NCBI GenBank assembly: GCA_034432375.1
Contig: DAOUCA010000157.1
Span: 1 to 64,000, forward strand
Length of the DNA: 64,000 nucleotides
Origin: JAHBVH01 sp034432375
GTDB lineage: Bacteria > Chloroflexota > Anaerolineae > Caldilineales > Caldilineaceae
Direction of reading: 5' to 3'
This document shows positions 1 through 7,971 of this stretch, in pieces (positions within the stretch are counted from its first letter, which is position 1; each line of letters starts with the position of its first letter). The notes under the pieces were generated by a model, which searched no databases, was not told where the DNA came from, and worked only from the letters and a program-made list of their open reading frames with translations. Both the position numbers and the translations under genes were made by a program.

Positions 1-153
1 CCCGCCGACAATGTGGCCAACCGCACCGTGCGCGGTGGCTCTTTCTACTATACCAACTATCAGATTCGCTGCGCCGCTCGCACTGGCTTTGCCCCCGACA
101 GCGCCAACGAACATATCGGCTTCCGCATCGTCTTGGAAAGCAGCAATCAGTAA
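1..153 (+). CDS. C-terminal end of a formylglycine-generating-enzyme (FGE/SUMF1)-like domain protein, cut by the window edge
   Basis: Only the last 50 codons are visible; the reading frame is open from base 1 to the TAA at 151-153. The visible residues contain RTVRGGSFYY, IRCAARTGF and HIGFRIVLE, which match the conserved end of the FGE-sulfatase (SUMF1) fold: an RGGSW-like strand, a cysteine-containing RC.xR segment and the closing GFR(I/V) strand. In bacteria this fold occurs both in true sulfatase-maturing enzymes and as a sensor or ligand-binding domain attached to Ser/Thr kinases. The downstream FHA, VWA-FHA, kinase and phosphatase genes on the same strand favour the second use, but the catalytic part lies outside the window. 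The following gene starts 15 bases after the stop, so the two are probably co-transcribed. Confidence 0.75.
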   Translation, partial: PADNVANRTVRGGSFYYTNYQIRCAARTGFAPDSANEHIGFRIVLESSNQ

Positions 154-168
154 AGAGGAGTTATTGTT

Positions 169-954
169 ATGGAAGTGAATCGAGATCGCCTCGAACTCTG
201 CATCACCTATGCCGCCCCCAATATTAGCGTCGGTGTACGGCCCGGCAGCATCGAGTTTGTTGACCGCGATGCCGCCGCCAAAGCCGAATTAGCCACTGGC
301 GAAGGGCATCTAGTGCTGCTGGCGGATACGAGCTTTTATGTCAATAGCGAGGAATTTTGCGTGGGGCGCAGTGTTGCCAATGATCTGGTCATTGATAGTG
401 CCAAGATTTCGCGCAGTCACATGAAAATTCTCGCCGGGGCGGATGAATCCTATCACGCACAGGATCTCGGCAGCGCCAATGGCACGATGCTCAACGGCAA
501 AGCGCTGGAAAAGTTTAAGGAATATCATCTGCGCGCCGGCGGCGAGATTCAATTGGCCGGCATTCTCCACATCAAATTTACCGACTTTGGGGCTACCTTT
601 GTTGCGCCGGAGACCCTCACCGTCTTTGGCCTCAGCCTTTCCCATGCCGATCGCACCGTTTGGGTGCAGGGGCGCGAGGAAGATGGCTTCAAATTGTCGA
701 ACAGTGAATACAAGTTTTTAAGTCTGCTCCTGGAAGGGTATCCCGACCATGTCAGCCACGCCGATCTGGGCCAGGCGATCTGGGAGTATGCCTCCAACGA
801 CGCCGATGATGAAAAACGGACGCGCGACGCGCTCTTCAACATTGCCAAGCGGCTGCGCGAACGGCTTCTCATCGTCGACCCCGATTATGAGTATATTGAA
901 ACTGTCCGCAAATGGGGTGATCGCGAGGGAGGCTATAAGTTCAACAAGCATTAA
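169..954 (+). CDS. FHA domain / OmpR-type winged-helix DNA-binding regulator
   Basis: A 261-residue protein with two recognisable domains. Residues ~60-130 form an FHA domain, with the phosphothreonine-binding motifs VGRS, SRSH and GSANGTMLNG. Residues ~150-258 resemble the OmpR/PhoB C-terminal winged helix: LSNSEYKFLSLLLE, VSHADLGQAIW, a recognition-helix region NIAKRLRERL, and the closing wing RKWGDREGGYKF. There is no receiver domain, so if it is a transcription factor its input would be a phosphothreonine rather than phospho-aspartate. The start is supported by GAGGAG eight bases upstream of the ATG. It lies just upstream of a VWA-FHA protein, a Ser/Thr kinase and a PP2C phosphatase, the natural source and eraser of such a mark. 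Its possible control of the repeated promoter motif further downstream is an inference. Confidence 0.82.
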   Translation: MEVNRDRLELCITYAAPNISVGVRPGSIEFVDRDAAAKAELATGEGHLVLLADTSFYVNSEEFCVGRSVANDLVIDSAKISRSHMKILAGADESYHAQDLGSANGTMLNGKALEKFKEYHLRAGGEIQLAGILHIKFTDFGATFVAPETLTVFGLSLSHADRTVWVQGREEDGFKLSNSEYKFLSLLLEGYPDHVSHADLGQAIWEYASNDADDEKRTRDALFNIAKRLRERLLIVDPDYEYIETVRKWGDREGGYKFNKH

Positions 955-1002
955 TCTAGGGCCTGTTGACATTGGCTAAATCGGCCAATAGAATTGGCCG
1001 AC

Positions 1003-1064
1003 TAACAGCGAGAAGCCGCCTCAGCGGCTAGAAACTTAGCCGCTGAGGCGGCTTCCCGCTGTTA
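1003..1064. repeat. Imperfect inverted repeat (intergenic palindromic element)
   Basis: Arms beginning TAACAGCGAGAAGCCGCC and ending in the complementary CGCTGTTA fold into a long hairpin with a short loop. It is followed at 1066-1083 by a second small palindrome, GCAGGGTTTTAACCCTGC. Similar nested palindromes occur at 9672-9785 and 21428-21650. There is no trailing T-run, so this is a repeat of a chromosomal family that may act as a weak terminator between the regulator and the VWA gene, rather than a classical terminator. Confidence 0.7.
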
Positions 1065-1105
1065 GCGCAGGGTTTTAACCCTGCAAAATCCAAATGGCAA
1101 CACGC

Positions 1106-1135
1106 CCGATAGAAATTGGCGCGAATTGATAGAAA
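1106..1135 (+). promoter_or_regulatory. Direct-repeat regulatory motif upstream of the VWA-FHA gene
   Basis: Two copies of GATAGAAA, the second within TTGATAGAAA, lie 20 bp apart (1109-1115 and 1126-1135). They resemble the pairs found at 7098-7127, 8155-8185, 10158-10188 and 13296-13327. A GTTTTTGCC stretch follows at the distance of the candidate -35 region in those promoters, but I do not see a convincing -10 box at the expected 34-35 bp. This is a weaker member of the family. Confidence 0.45.
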
Positions 1136-1244
1136 TAAAGACGTTTTTGCCAGAAAGTAAATGAGATTGGCGGAAGAATTGGGTGTACACTATGCAAAGA
1201 TCTTGCGTTTGCCGATTCTCGTTTTAAATCCTGGGGAAGGTTTT

Positions 1245-3599
1245 ATGATAAATACCCGTCGCTTATTCTATAGTACGATTGCGCTGCTCACGCTGCTGAT
1301 CACGCTGCCAGCATTCGCTGCGCAGATTGTGCGCGCCCAAGAGAGCCTCCCGCCGACGTTGCAGATTGTCGCGGTTGACACCACAAAATTCCCCCAGCTT
1401 GAGATTGCACTCAGTGGAAGTAACTTACCAGCAACCTTGGATGGTCTGCCAACAACGGTGACGCTGGATGGCCATCCACTGGCCATTGATCACGATGCGC
1501 TGACAGACCAGGCCATCCAGCTAGCAATAGCGATCGATGTCAATGGATTGGTCACACGCAATGACGCCGGCCAATCCGGCTATGTCGAGATGACTGGCAC
1601 GCTCCTCGACCTCGTAGAAGCCAATGTGTTCGTCCGCAATCAAGATTGGTTGGCCGTCTACCAACTCCAGGGAAGCAATGAACCGCTAGCGATCCAGGAG
1701 TGGACGCAAGAGCCAAATCTGATCTTTAATAGCACCGTCGGCCAACGCCCGCCGGAAGTCAGCGATCAGCCACTCAGTGCCCAGGCAATCATCGCCATGA
1801 TGAACGTACTGGCCAACCGTACCGCAGCAGAAGCAGGGCCCAAAGTGCTGCTGCTCTTTTCCACCGGAGCCACCATTGCCGATCTGACCCCCGTCATCAG
1901 TGTGGCGCAGGAGCAACAGATCGCGATCCATACGGTGGAGTTGCTCAATGGGACCACCGCCCCCCAAAGCGATACGCTACAACAGTTGGCGCTTCAGAGT
2001 GGTGGCCACTACACGGCCCTGAACAGCCCCGATCTCTCCGCAACCGTCGGCGAAGCGCTGACCGCAACCCACACGGTGCGGCTCCTACAGGGCCGCGCCG
2101 ACAGCGCCACGCCCCAAGCCCTCACCGTTGCCCTGACGCTGCCCGACAATAGCACGATCAATGCCACCGCCACCGCCAACACCTTTGCCGCCTTGACGGT
2201 GGCACCAGTACAGATCGCCGTCACTGCACCAGCCACAGCGCCTATCTCCTGGAGCGACCTCGCCACCGACCCCGATAAATCAGGGGCACGATTGCTACCG
2301 ATACAAAGCAGCCTCACGTGGCCCGATGCTCATCCACGTGATCTGCTACAAGTGAGCTATACACTTCGAGGACCGGGTGGCTTTGCCCAACAGGCGATTC
2401 GTGTTGAAGCACCCTTTGATCAGACAACCTTATCTGTCGCGGATCTGACCGCGGGAGAGTATACACTTGAGATATTAGCGCTTGATGAGCTAGGTTTAGA
2501 AGCAACATCGGAGACCGCCCCCATCCGCTTTACGGATCTACCCGCCACCGGATCAGCCCAACCCGTTGCAACAGCCGCATCAGCAGCTGCCGCCGGCGTT
2601 GAGCAGCCGGCACAGGAGAGTAGCAACGTAGCGAATTCAGCCGGGACAGATGGTGCATCAACGGCCAATTCGACATTTGTTGCCCAATCAACCGCGCGAT
2701 CCTCAGAGCCGGCGGATTCGGTGCTAATCCCTGGGCTCCAGATCGCGGTACCCCGCGCCCTCCTCCTCTGGAGTTTGCCAGTGCTTCTCTTCTTGATTGG
2801 CTATTTAATCTACAGCGAACGGCGCGGCCGTCGGCAACAACAGGAGCCACGGCAGAAGCCACTGAACGCACCTTTCGTCACAGCAGATACGGGTGATCCG
2901 CTCTTTGATTTGCACAACGAGGCTCAGCCGCGCGCGGGGAAACGGTATCAGCTGAATTCTGACGAACAAAATCATACTAAGCGCTATTCTCTTGAAGAGG
3001 ATGCCTCGCCTTCCATACCGCAGCTGCCCGAACGTGGCCCTGGCAAAGCCGGACGGCGTGAAATGGCACCAGAGATTTTTGAAGAACAACCCGCTCGCCA
3101 GGAAGCGGTCTCAACCTGGCAAGAGAGCGATCTATTGGTCTGGGATGAGGAAGATGATCTGGAAGAAGAGATCACCGTTACGCCAGCACGTATGGAAGAT
3201 GAAGAGGCGACCTACCGCACTCAGGAAGTGGCACGTCCTTTACTGGGTTATCTCATGCGCACAACGAGCGACCCCAATCTGCCCAAAGAATTACCAATCT
3301 ATGGCTTAAATCCAGCGCCTGGCGAACTGCGCCAGATCCACATTGGGCGCCACAGCAAACACAACACCGTGGTTATCAACGATAAGAGCATCTCGCGCGA
3401 ACATGCCGTGATCATCCAACGCGATGGCCGCCTCTATCTGCGCGACAATGCCAGCACCGCCGGCACCTTTCTCAACTGGAAACGGCTCAATCCTGGCGAA
3501 GAGTTGCTCCTGCGTCACAACGATCTGATTAGCTTTGGTCAGATCGCCTATGAATTCCGGCTGCAAGGTGAAGACGAGGCAACCGTTCGCAATGGCTAA
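1245..3599 (+). CDS. Membrane-anchored VWA-like protein with C-terminal cytoplasmic FHA domain
   Basis: I choose the ATG at 1245, which has GGAAGG upstream and begins a clean signal sequence (MINTRRLFYS..LLTLLITLPAFA). The same frame extends back to an ATG at 1161. The mature protein has an extracellular VWA-like region, beginning around LAIAIDVNGLV, where the usual DxSxS metal site is degenerate. This is followed by a long Ala/Ser/Thr-rich linker and a single transmembrane helix (LLLWSLPVLLFLIGYLIY). After an acidic cytoplasmic stretch comes a C-terminal FHA domain (IGRHSK, ISREHA, NASTAGTFLN). The layout suggests a surface sensor or scaffold whose inner FHA domain binds phosphothreonine. 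The next gene, a Ser/Thr kinase, overlaps its stop by eight bases, implying translational coupling. Confidence 0.8.
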   Translation: MINTRRLFYSTIALLTLLITLPAFAAQIVRAQESLPPTLQIVAVDTTKFPQLEIALSGSNLPATLDGLPTTVTLDGHPLAIDHDALTDQAIQLAIAIDVNGLVTRNDAGQSGYVEMTGTLLDLVEANVFVRNQDWLAVYQLQGSNEPLAIQEWTQEPNLIFNSTVGQRPPEVSDQPLSAQAIIAMMNVLANRTAAEAGPKVLLLFSTGATIADLTPVISVAQEQQIAIHTVELLNGTTAPQSDTLQQLALQSGGHYTALNSPDLSATVGEALTATHTVRLLQGRADSATPQALTVALTLPDNSTINATATANTFAALTVAPVQIAVTAPATAPISWSDLATDPDKSGARLLPIQSSLTWPDAHPRDLLQVSYTLRGPGGFAQQAIRVEAPFDQTTLSVADLTAGEYTLEILALDELGLEATSETAPIRFTDLPATGSAQPVATAASAAAAGVEQPAQESSNVANSAGTDGASTANSTFVAQSTARSSEPADSVLIPGLQIAVPRALLLWSLPVLLFLIGYLIYSERRGRRQQQEPRQKPLNAPFVTADTGDPLFDLHNEAQPRAGKRYQLNSDEQNHTKRYSLEEDASPSIPQLPERGPGKAGRREMAPEIFEEQPARQEAVSTWQESDLLVWDEEDDLEEEITVTPARMEDEEATYRTQEVARPLLGYLMRTTSDPNLPKELPIYGLNPAPGELRQIHIGRHSKHNTVVINDKSISREHAVIIQRDGRLYLRDNASTAGTFLNWKRLNPGEELLLRHNDLISFGQIAYEFRLQGEDEATVRNG

Positions 3600-5712
3600 G
3601 CTCTCCACCGATGGCGCACAACCCGCCCTATCGGAAGTTGGCCCAACGTTGCCGGATCTGGGCGATCTCGCCTATCGACCACAGCGCTTTCTCCTGACCG
3701 ACAGCATTATGTCGGAGATATTGGTGGTGCGCGATGAGGCCGACCGTGAGCTGATCTTGAAGATCGCCGCTGTGCGCCAACGCTCACGCGCCCAGGTCAA
3801 CCGCCAGGCAATTTACAACTCTGTCACCTGGATGGAGACGGTCGGTCGCCATCCAGGGATCGTGACGCTCCATCCGATCGAGCGCAGAGGCATAACGCGG
3901 CCTCCTGCCACAGCACCTATCTATGTGACAACACTGACAAACGCGCCAGGTAACCCTGAATTGATGGTGCTCGACTATCTGCAAGGGGGCACGCTGAGCG
4001 AATTTGTACGCAAACGGGCATTGCCGCTCAAGGTGACGCTCTGGTTAGCTTATCAATTGGCCACGACGTTGGCCCATTTGCATGGCCATGGCTGTGTCCA
4101 CCGCGACCTCAAGCCCGAAAATATTCTCTTTGCCGTGCCCCCCCGTGAAACCAAAACAGTCCAAGCCTTACAGCCCGTGCTGATCGATTTTGGTGTCGCC
4201 GCCAGACAGGGGGAAGAAAAATTTGTCTGTGGCTCGCGGTTGTGGATGGCGCCGGAATTACAGGCCGCCTACGAGCAGAAGCTGTTGCCGGTCGATAGCA
4301 GTTTAGATCTTTACGCCTTAGGCTTGATCGGTTGCTACATGCTCTCTGGTCTGCGCCCCCGCCGCAAAGCCTATGACTACCAGAGCTATCTGGACTATCA
4401 AGAGGAGGCCTTTGCACGCAGCGAGGCAGCGGTGAACGAAGAGTCAAGCGCCTCAACAGAATCACGAGAGATGCTGTCAGCGCTCTTACAGCGCTTTCAG
4501 AGATTGCTTGCGAGAACGCTCTTGCCACAGGCGACGGATCGACCAGGCGCCGCCGCCTTTGCTACGGAGACGGCAGCATTATTAACAGCATTGGGCACTT
4601 CTGTCAACGCTGCCCAAAGTGTGGGCAAACCGATCGGGAGCGCGCGTCCACCGTTTGTACCTACAACCCCAAAGTCCGACGCCGTAGTAGGTGCAAGAGC
4701 GCCCAAAGCAGAAGGGGCACGACAAGAAAAATCTATTGAGCAGATAGAAGCTGTCAAGCCGTTGCCGGCGCAGCAGCAACCACAGTGGCGAACTCCTCTT
4801 TCTACACGTATCCTTCTGGGCGTAATTCTCTTCGTAGCGCTACTTGCCTTGATACCAATATTACTAGGTAGGCAATCTGCATCAAGAAATGGGGGAATCA
4901 CCAGCGCAGACGAAACCGTGACGGCACCCATTGTTGTTGATGAGCCAACATCTGAAGCAGCTGAAGCGGCCGCAGTTGTGGCAGTTACTACACAAACGGC
5001 CCTATCACCAACCCTGCTACCGGCGCTGCCCCAAAACACAAAACAGACGCAGAATACCGTGCGACAAGCAACAGCTACACAGGCTGAGCAACCGGCGATC
5101 CCGCCGACATTGGCACCGCTGACGTTGGTCGCTAACGCTCGTTCCGCCATCACCGAGCCAGCCACAGCCGCCACAATTCCCACCTTGGCGCAGACCGTGC
5201 AACAGGAGCCGGATCGGGATCCGCCGACGCTGGCGATAGCGCCAGCAACACCAACCTTGCGTCCCACACCATCGCCCTTCCCCACCCCATCGCCCTTCCC
5301 CACCCGCACGGCAACAAGCCGGCCAACGGCACTGCCCACCCCAACGGCAATGGCGGTTGCGCCCCTACAACTCCGTCTGCTCTCACCGCTGGCGGATAGT
5401 GCAAGCACCGCCGAGCGGGTCACCTTTGCTTGGGAAAGTGTCGGTACAACGCCAACAGCCAGCCAATGTTACGAACTGGTCTTTTGGGATCCACAGAACG
5501 GCGCCGACAAACGTTCACCTGTTGGCGCTAGCCAGGAGAGTCAGCGCATGGTGAATTTACGTGCGCTTGCCGATGGCACTGAGCCGCAATTGCGGCGATG
5601 GGTTCGTCTACCCGATGGCTTTGCCTGGGGCGTGCGCATCGTTGATTGTGTCACGCCACGCACAATTCTGCAGGATATTCGCGAGGAACGACACTATCGC
5701 TACCAACCTTGA
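3592..5712 (+). CDS. Transmembrane Ser/Thr protein kinase (Hanks type) with extracellular C-terminal domain
   Basis: The start used is the ATG at 3592, overlapping the previous stop; an in-frame ATG at 3535 lies inside the upstream gene. The kinase domain has the ATP-anchoring lysine (LILKIAA), the catalytic loop HRDLKPEN, the metal-binding DFG, and the activation-segment end MAPEL. The glycine-rich loop is degenerate: the expected GxGxxG position reads LTDSIMSEILVV. After the kinase come an Ala/Lys/Gln linker, one transmembrane helix (ILLGVILFVALLALIPILL), a long Thr/Pro-rich spacer containing PSPFPTPSPFPT, and a ~110-residue C-terminal domain predicted outside the cell. Likely role: phosphorylating FHA partners in response to an extracellular cue. 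It is followed by a PP2C phosphatase gene. Confidence 0.88.
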   Translation: MAKLSTDGAQPALSEVGPTLPDLGDLAYRPQRFLLTDSIMSEILVVRDEADRELILKIAAVRQRSRAQVNRQAIYNSVTWMETVGRHPGIVTLHPIERRGITRPPATAPIYVTTLTNAPGNPELMVLDYLQGGTLSEFVRKRALPLKVTLWLAYQLATTLAHLHGHGCVHRDLKPENILFAVPPRETKTVQALQPVLIDFGVAARQGEEKFVCGSRLWMAPELQAAYEQKLLPVDSSLDLYALGLIGCYMLSGLRPRRKAYDYQSYLDYQEEAFARSEAAVNEESSASTESREMLSALLQRFQRLLARTLLPQATDRPGAAAFATETAALLTALGTSVNAAQSVGKPIGSARPPFVPTTPKSDAVVGARAPKAEGARQEKSIEQIEAVKPLPAQQQPQWRTPLSTRILLGVILFVALLALIPILLGRQSASRNGGITSADETVTAPIVVDEPTSEAAEAAAVVAVTTQTALSPTLLPALPQNTKQTQNTVRQATATQAEQPAIPPTLAPLTLVANARSAITEPATAATIPTLAQTVQQEPDRDPPTLAIAPATPTLRPTPSPFPTPSPFPTRTATSRPTALPTPTAMAVAPLQLRLLSPLADSASTAERVTFAWESVGTTPTASQCYELVFWDPQNGADKRSPVGASQESQRMVNLRALADGTEPQLRRWVRLPDGFAWGVRIVDCVTPRTILQDIREERHYRYQP

Positions 5713-5883
5713 AGCTGAAGTCTGGCGAATACGGATGGTGGGCTTTGTCCCGCTGAAAGCGTCTTCAAGGGATTTACCCCAGAGATTCTTTCAGAATGAC
5801 AGCGACTGCTCCCATTTTTCCTATCATGACTTCTTTTACAGAACAGTACGCTATCCCCCGCGCAATGTGATTACCCAAAGAAG

Positions 5884-6885
5884 ATGAACAATACAATTGC
5901 AGCACCCAAAGTAGGATTGACCAGCCACCAAGGGATCCGTGGTGAAGAGAACGACGATCACGCAGCGTGGTTTGCCATTGCACGGCCCGATCGCCAGTGC
6001 ATGGTCTATGTAGGGGTTGTGGCCGATGGGGTTACGTCGACCACCGGCGGGGCACAAGCCAGCCGCATTACGACCGAAGCGATTGAGGCGTCGTTGCGCG
6101 ACCTCCCGGATGCACAGGAGACTCTCTCCGACTGGCTAACCGGAGCGATCCTCCATGCCAATGAAGAGATCCTTTACGAAGGCAAGCGCAACCCAGAGTG
6201 GCAAGGGATGAGCACAACCGTTGTGTTGGCTGCATTGGCCGGTACGCGGCTCTATGTGTTGCATCTGGGCGATAGCCGCGCCTACCTCTTGCGCGACGGC
6301 CACCTGCATCAGCTGACCACGGACCACACTTGGGCGCAAGCCGCCGTGGCCGCCGGCACGCTGACCGCCTATGAAGCAGCCCACCATCCGGGGCGTAACC
6401 AATTGCAACGGTATCTGGGCAGCAGCAAACAGATCAACGTGGCGCGCGCGGTGCTTACACCAGAAAGTGGCCAGCCCGAAGAATATCTATCTGTCCAGCC
6501 CGGCGATCAAGTGCTCCTTTGCAGTGATGGTATCTACCACCGGTTGGAACAGGCAACACTCGAAGCAATTGTCAATGGAGCGCAGGATGAGCCCCAGGCA
6601 GCAGTCGATGGCCTGATCGCGGCGGCGGTTGCCCAAGGCGAAATTGATGATATTACGGCACTGTTGTTTACGGTGCCGCCCCATCAAGCGCTCGGGGATG
6701 GAAGAGAGAATTGGACGCCATTGACGAGCGACAGCGATGCAACCGTTCCGGTTGGCCATCAAGTCATCGCCCCGCCAGCCCTCTCCGCTTCTCCGCGCGC
6801 CATGCGGTGGTCAATGCGTGAATTAGGTTTAATTATTGCCGTCATTCTCTTTATTATCGTGGTGCTTTATCTGCTTGGGTATTGA
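5884..6885 (+). CDS. PP2C-family Ser/Thr protein phosphatase with C-terminal membrane anchor
   Basis: A 333-residue protein carrying the PP2C signature residues in order: GIRGEENDD (metal-binding start), VADGV, GMSTTVV, HLGDSRAYLL, LCSDGIY and the closing DDITALL. These supply the acidic residues that hold the two catalytic metals, so the enzyme is expected to be active. The C-terminus ends in a single hydrophobic helix (LGLIIAVILFIIVVLYLLGY), which anchors the catalytic domain at the inner face of the membrane, next to the kinase encoded upstream. It probably reverses phosphorylation by that kinase. It lies 171 bases downstream of the kinase stop on the same strand. Confidence 0.9.
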   Translation: MNNTIAAPKVGLTSHQGIRGEENDDHAAWFAIARPDRQCMVYVGVVADGVTSTTGGAQASRITTEAIEASLRDLPDAQETLSDWLTGAILHANEEILYEGKRNPEWQGMSTTVVLAALAGTRLYVLHLGDSRAYLLRDGHLHQLTTDHTWAQAAVAAGTLTAYEAAHHPGRNQLQRYLGSSKQINVARAVLTPESGQPEEYLSVQPGDQVLLCSDGIYHRLEQATLEAIVNGAQDEPQAAVDGLIAAAVAQGEIDDITALLFTVPPHQALGDGRENWTPLTSDSDATVPVGHQVIAPPALSASPRAMRWSMRELGLIIAVILFIIVVLYLLGY

Positions 6886-6937
6886 GGCAATAAAATAATA
6901 GTGCCTGTAGCGCACGGTATGCTTCCCTAAAAGATAT

Positions 6938-7008
6938 AGGACTTACGCAGAGCTCAGCTTTGATACGGCGAAAAGCAGCCTACGCAGCCAGCACTCTGTG
7001 TAAGTCCT
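6938..7008. repeat. MITE-like element with AGGACTTAC / GTAAGTCCT ends
   Basis: A ~71-bp element with inverted ends AGGACTTACGCAG and GTGTAAGTCCT. Its interior (GATACGGCGAAAAGC.GCCTACGCA) resembles that of the element at 15030-15102. A third copy, in the opposite orientation, lies at 56633-56715, and half copies at about 49760-49804 and 53193. It has no coding capacity, so it would be non-autonomous. Confidence 0.65.
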
Positions 7009-7025
7009 GAGATAGATGGATTGGT

Positions 7026-7063
7026 AAAAAGCCCTGGAATCGGTTGATTCCAGGGCTTTTTTG
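7026..7063 (+). terminator. Rho-independent terminator hairpin
   Basis: Stem AAAAAGCCCTGGAATC / GATTCCAGGGCTTTTTT with a short GGTT loop, flanked by A-run and T-run. It sits between the PP2C gene and the promoter of the peptide genes, so it probably ends the signalling operon; the A/T symmetry would also let it work on the other strand. Confidence 0.85.
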
Positions 7064-7097
7064 TGGATTGGGTGAATCTATCAAACCACTCTGAAAC

Positions 7098-7163
7098 TTT
7101 CAGAGAAATCGCATAAAGTTTCAGAAAGATTGGCTACATTTCGCCGCCACGCCACGCTACAAT
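7098..7163 (+). promoter_or_regulatory. Promoter with paired direct repeats, upstream of the three peptide genes
   Basis: Repeat copies TTTCAGAGAAA (7098-7108) and GTTTCAGAAA (7118-7127) are 21 bp apart. A -10 box TACAAT lies at 7158-7163, 35 bp after the second AGAAA. The same geometry recurs at 8155-8221, 10158-10223 and 13296-13362, but here the motif has TTTC in place of TTGAT. There is no good -35 hexamer at the 17-bp position (CATTTC instead), which fits an activator-dependent promoter. The transcribed leader to the first ATG is about 150 bases. Confidence 0.65.
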
Positions 7164-7322
7164 AAGGCCACAACAGCAGACAACGAAACGCAAACGAAAG
7201 TCACACAAAGTGTTAAACAAAGCGTTAAACAAAGCATTAAACAACTGGCAATCGTTTACACAAAGTCTGCTGTTTCAACACTCTCACTGTTTGTACTTTG
7301 ATCATCAGAAAGGATCACAACC

Positions 7323-7490
7323 ATGTTGCACACCAATGAATTAAACACGGAAGATTTCGCCATCGAACAGCTCGAAGAACGCTTGGAAATGTTTTGCATC
7401 TACGTGCCTTACATCGGCACCTGCCGCAAGAAAGTGCTCTGGTGGTACGTCAGCTACCCCTGCGTTAAGTGGCACTGGATCTGCTTCTAA
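7323..7490 (+). CDS. Peptide precursor 1 (RiPP-like; 24-residue leader, four-cysteine core)
   Basis: A 55-codon gene with GAAAGG a few bases before the ATG. The encoded peptide begins with an acidic, helix-like leader (MLHTNELNTEDFAIEQLEER then LEMF) that is identical in the next two genes. The core region, residues 25-55, is rich in Tyr, Trp and Lys and has cysteines at 25, 34, 47 and 54, in the contexts FCIYVPY, IGTCRKK, YPCVKW and WICF. A conserved leader with a variable core, duplicated in tandem next to a PqqD-domain protease and an exporter, is the usual mark of a ribosomally made, processed peptide. I do not recognise the family. No lanthionine, YcaO or radical-SAM enzyme lies nearby, so disulfide bonds are the simplest modification. 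Confidence 0.82.
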   Translation: MLHTNELNTEDFAIEQLEERLEMFCIYVPYIGTCRKKVLWWYVSYPCVKWHWICF

Positions 7491-7549
7491 TCTGACTTGA
7501 ACTATCTTACTCAATCAATCACGCATCTATCTCTGAAAGGATCACAACC

Positions 7550-7717
7550 ATGTTGCACACCAATGAACTAAACACTGAAGATTTCGCCATCGAACAGCTC
7601 GAAGAACGCCTGGAAATGTTTTGCATCTACGTGCCTTACATCGGCACCTGCCGCAAGAAAGTGCTCTGGTGGTACGTCAGCTACCCCTGCGTTAAGTGGC
7701 ACTGGATCTGCTTCTAA
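7550..7717 (+). CDS. Peptide precursor 2 (same product as precursor 1)
   Basis: The second of three tandem copies, 227 bases after the first. It encodes the same 55 residues as copy 1; the DNA differs at only a few synonymous positions (for example CTA for TTA, ACT for ACG, CTG for TTG). The ribosome-binding region CTGAAAGGATCACAACC is repeated exactly. Duplication with an unchanged core suggests recent copying or selection for dosage, whereas the third copy has a changed core. Cysteines at 25, 34, 47 and 54 are preserved. Confidence 0.82.
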   Translation: MLHTNELNTEDFAIEQLEERLEMFCIYVPYIGTCRKKVLWWYVSYPCVKWHWICF

Positions 7718-7777
7718 TCTGACCTGAACTAACGCTACTCAATCAATCACGCATCTATCTCTGAAAGGATCACAACC

Positions 7778-7945
7778 ATGTTGCACACCAATGAACTAAA
7801 CACGGAAGACTTCGCCATCGAACAGCTCGAAGAACGCCTGGAAATGTTCTGCCTGTATCTGCCTTATGTCGGTACCTGTTACAAAAAAGTCTGGTTCATC
7901 ACCATCCCTTATCCTTGCATCAAGTTCCGCCGCATCTGCTTCTAA
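7778..7945 (+). CDS. Peptide precursor 3 (same leader, divergent core)
   Basis: The third tandem copy. Residues 1-24 are identical to those of copies 1 and 2, but the core has many substitutions while keeping all four cysteines (25, 34, 47, 54) and the spacing. The conserved skeleton is C-[IL]-Y-[VL]-P-Y-[IV]-G-T-C, then KKV, then YPC-[IV]-K, then ICF at the end; the remaining positions, including three Trp, are replaced. The contrast between a frozen leader and a drifting core indicates that the leader is read by a partner protein and the core is the product. The gene is followed by an inverted repeat and a strong terminator. Confidence 0.82.
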   Translation: MLHTNELNTEDFAIEQLEERLEMFCLYLPYVGTCYKKVWFITIPYPCIKFRRICF

Positions 7946-7971
7946 AGTATAAATAATGAGAACTGACCCAG

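Larger units (their letters stand above)
7304..7945 (+). repeat. Tandem triplication with 227-228 bp period
   Basis: Three direct copies of a unit made of ribosome-binding site plus peptide gene plus spacer; starts are at 7323, 7550 and 7778. The two internal spacers are almost identical (ACTCAATCAATCACGCAT then CTATCTCTGAAAGG), showing that the whole unit was duplicated, not just the coding part. Confidence 0.9.

Noticed and set aside
1..153. Functional pairing of the FGE-like fragment with the sulfatase at 26086
   Set aside because: The genes are 26 kb apart, only a C-terminal piece is visible, and the fragment sits in a kinase/FHA context, so a sulfatase-maturation role cannot be claimed.
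4497..5423. Minus-strand open frame of 308 codons opposite the kinase gene
   Set aside because: Its Gly/Val/Ala/Ser-rich composition is what the Pro/Thr-rich kinase spacer gives when read backwards; no domain or ribosome site.
7323..7945. Lanthipeptide, thiopeptide or sactipeptide assignment for the tandem peptides
   Set aside because: No lanthionine synthetase, YcaO or radical-SAM enzyme is encoded nearby, and the cores are poor in Ser/Thr, so none of these classes can be supported.
7323..7945. CRISPR-like repeat interpretation of the 227-228 bp tandem units
   Set aside because: The units are long, coding, and have their own ribosome sites; no short spaced repeats or cas genes.
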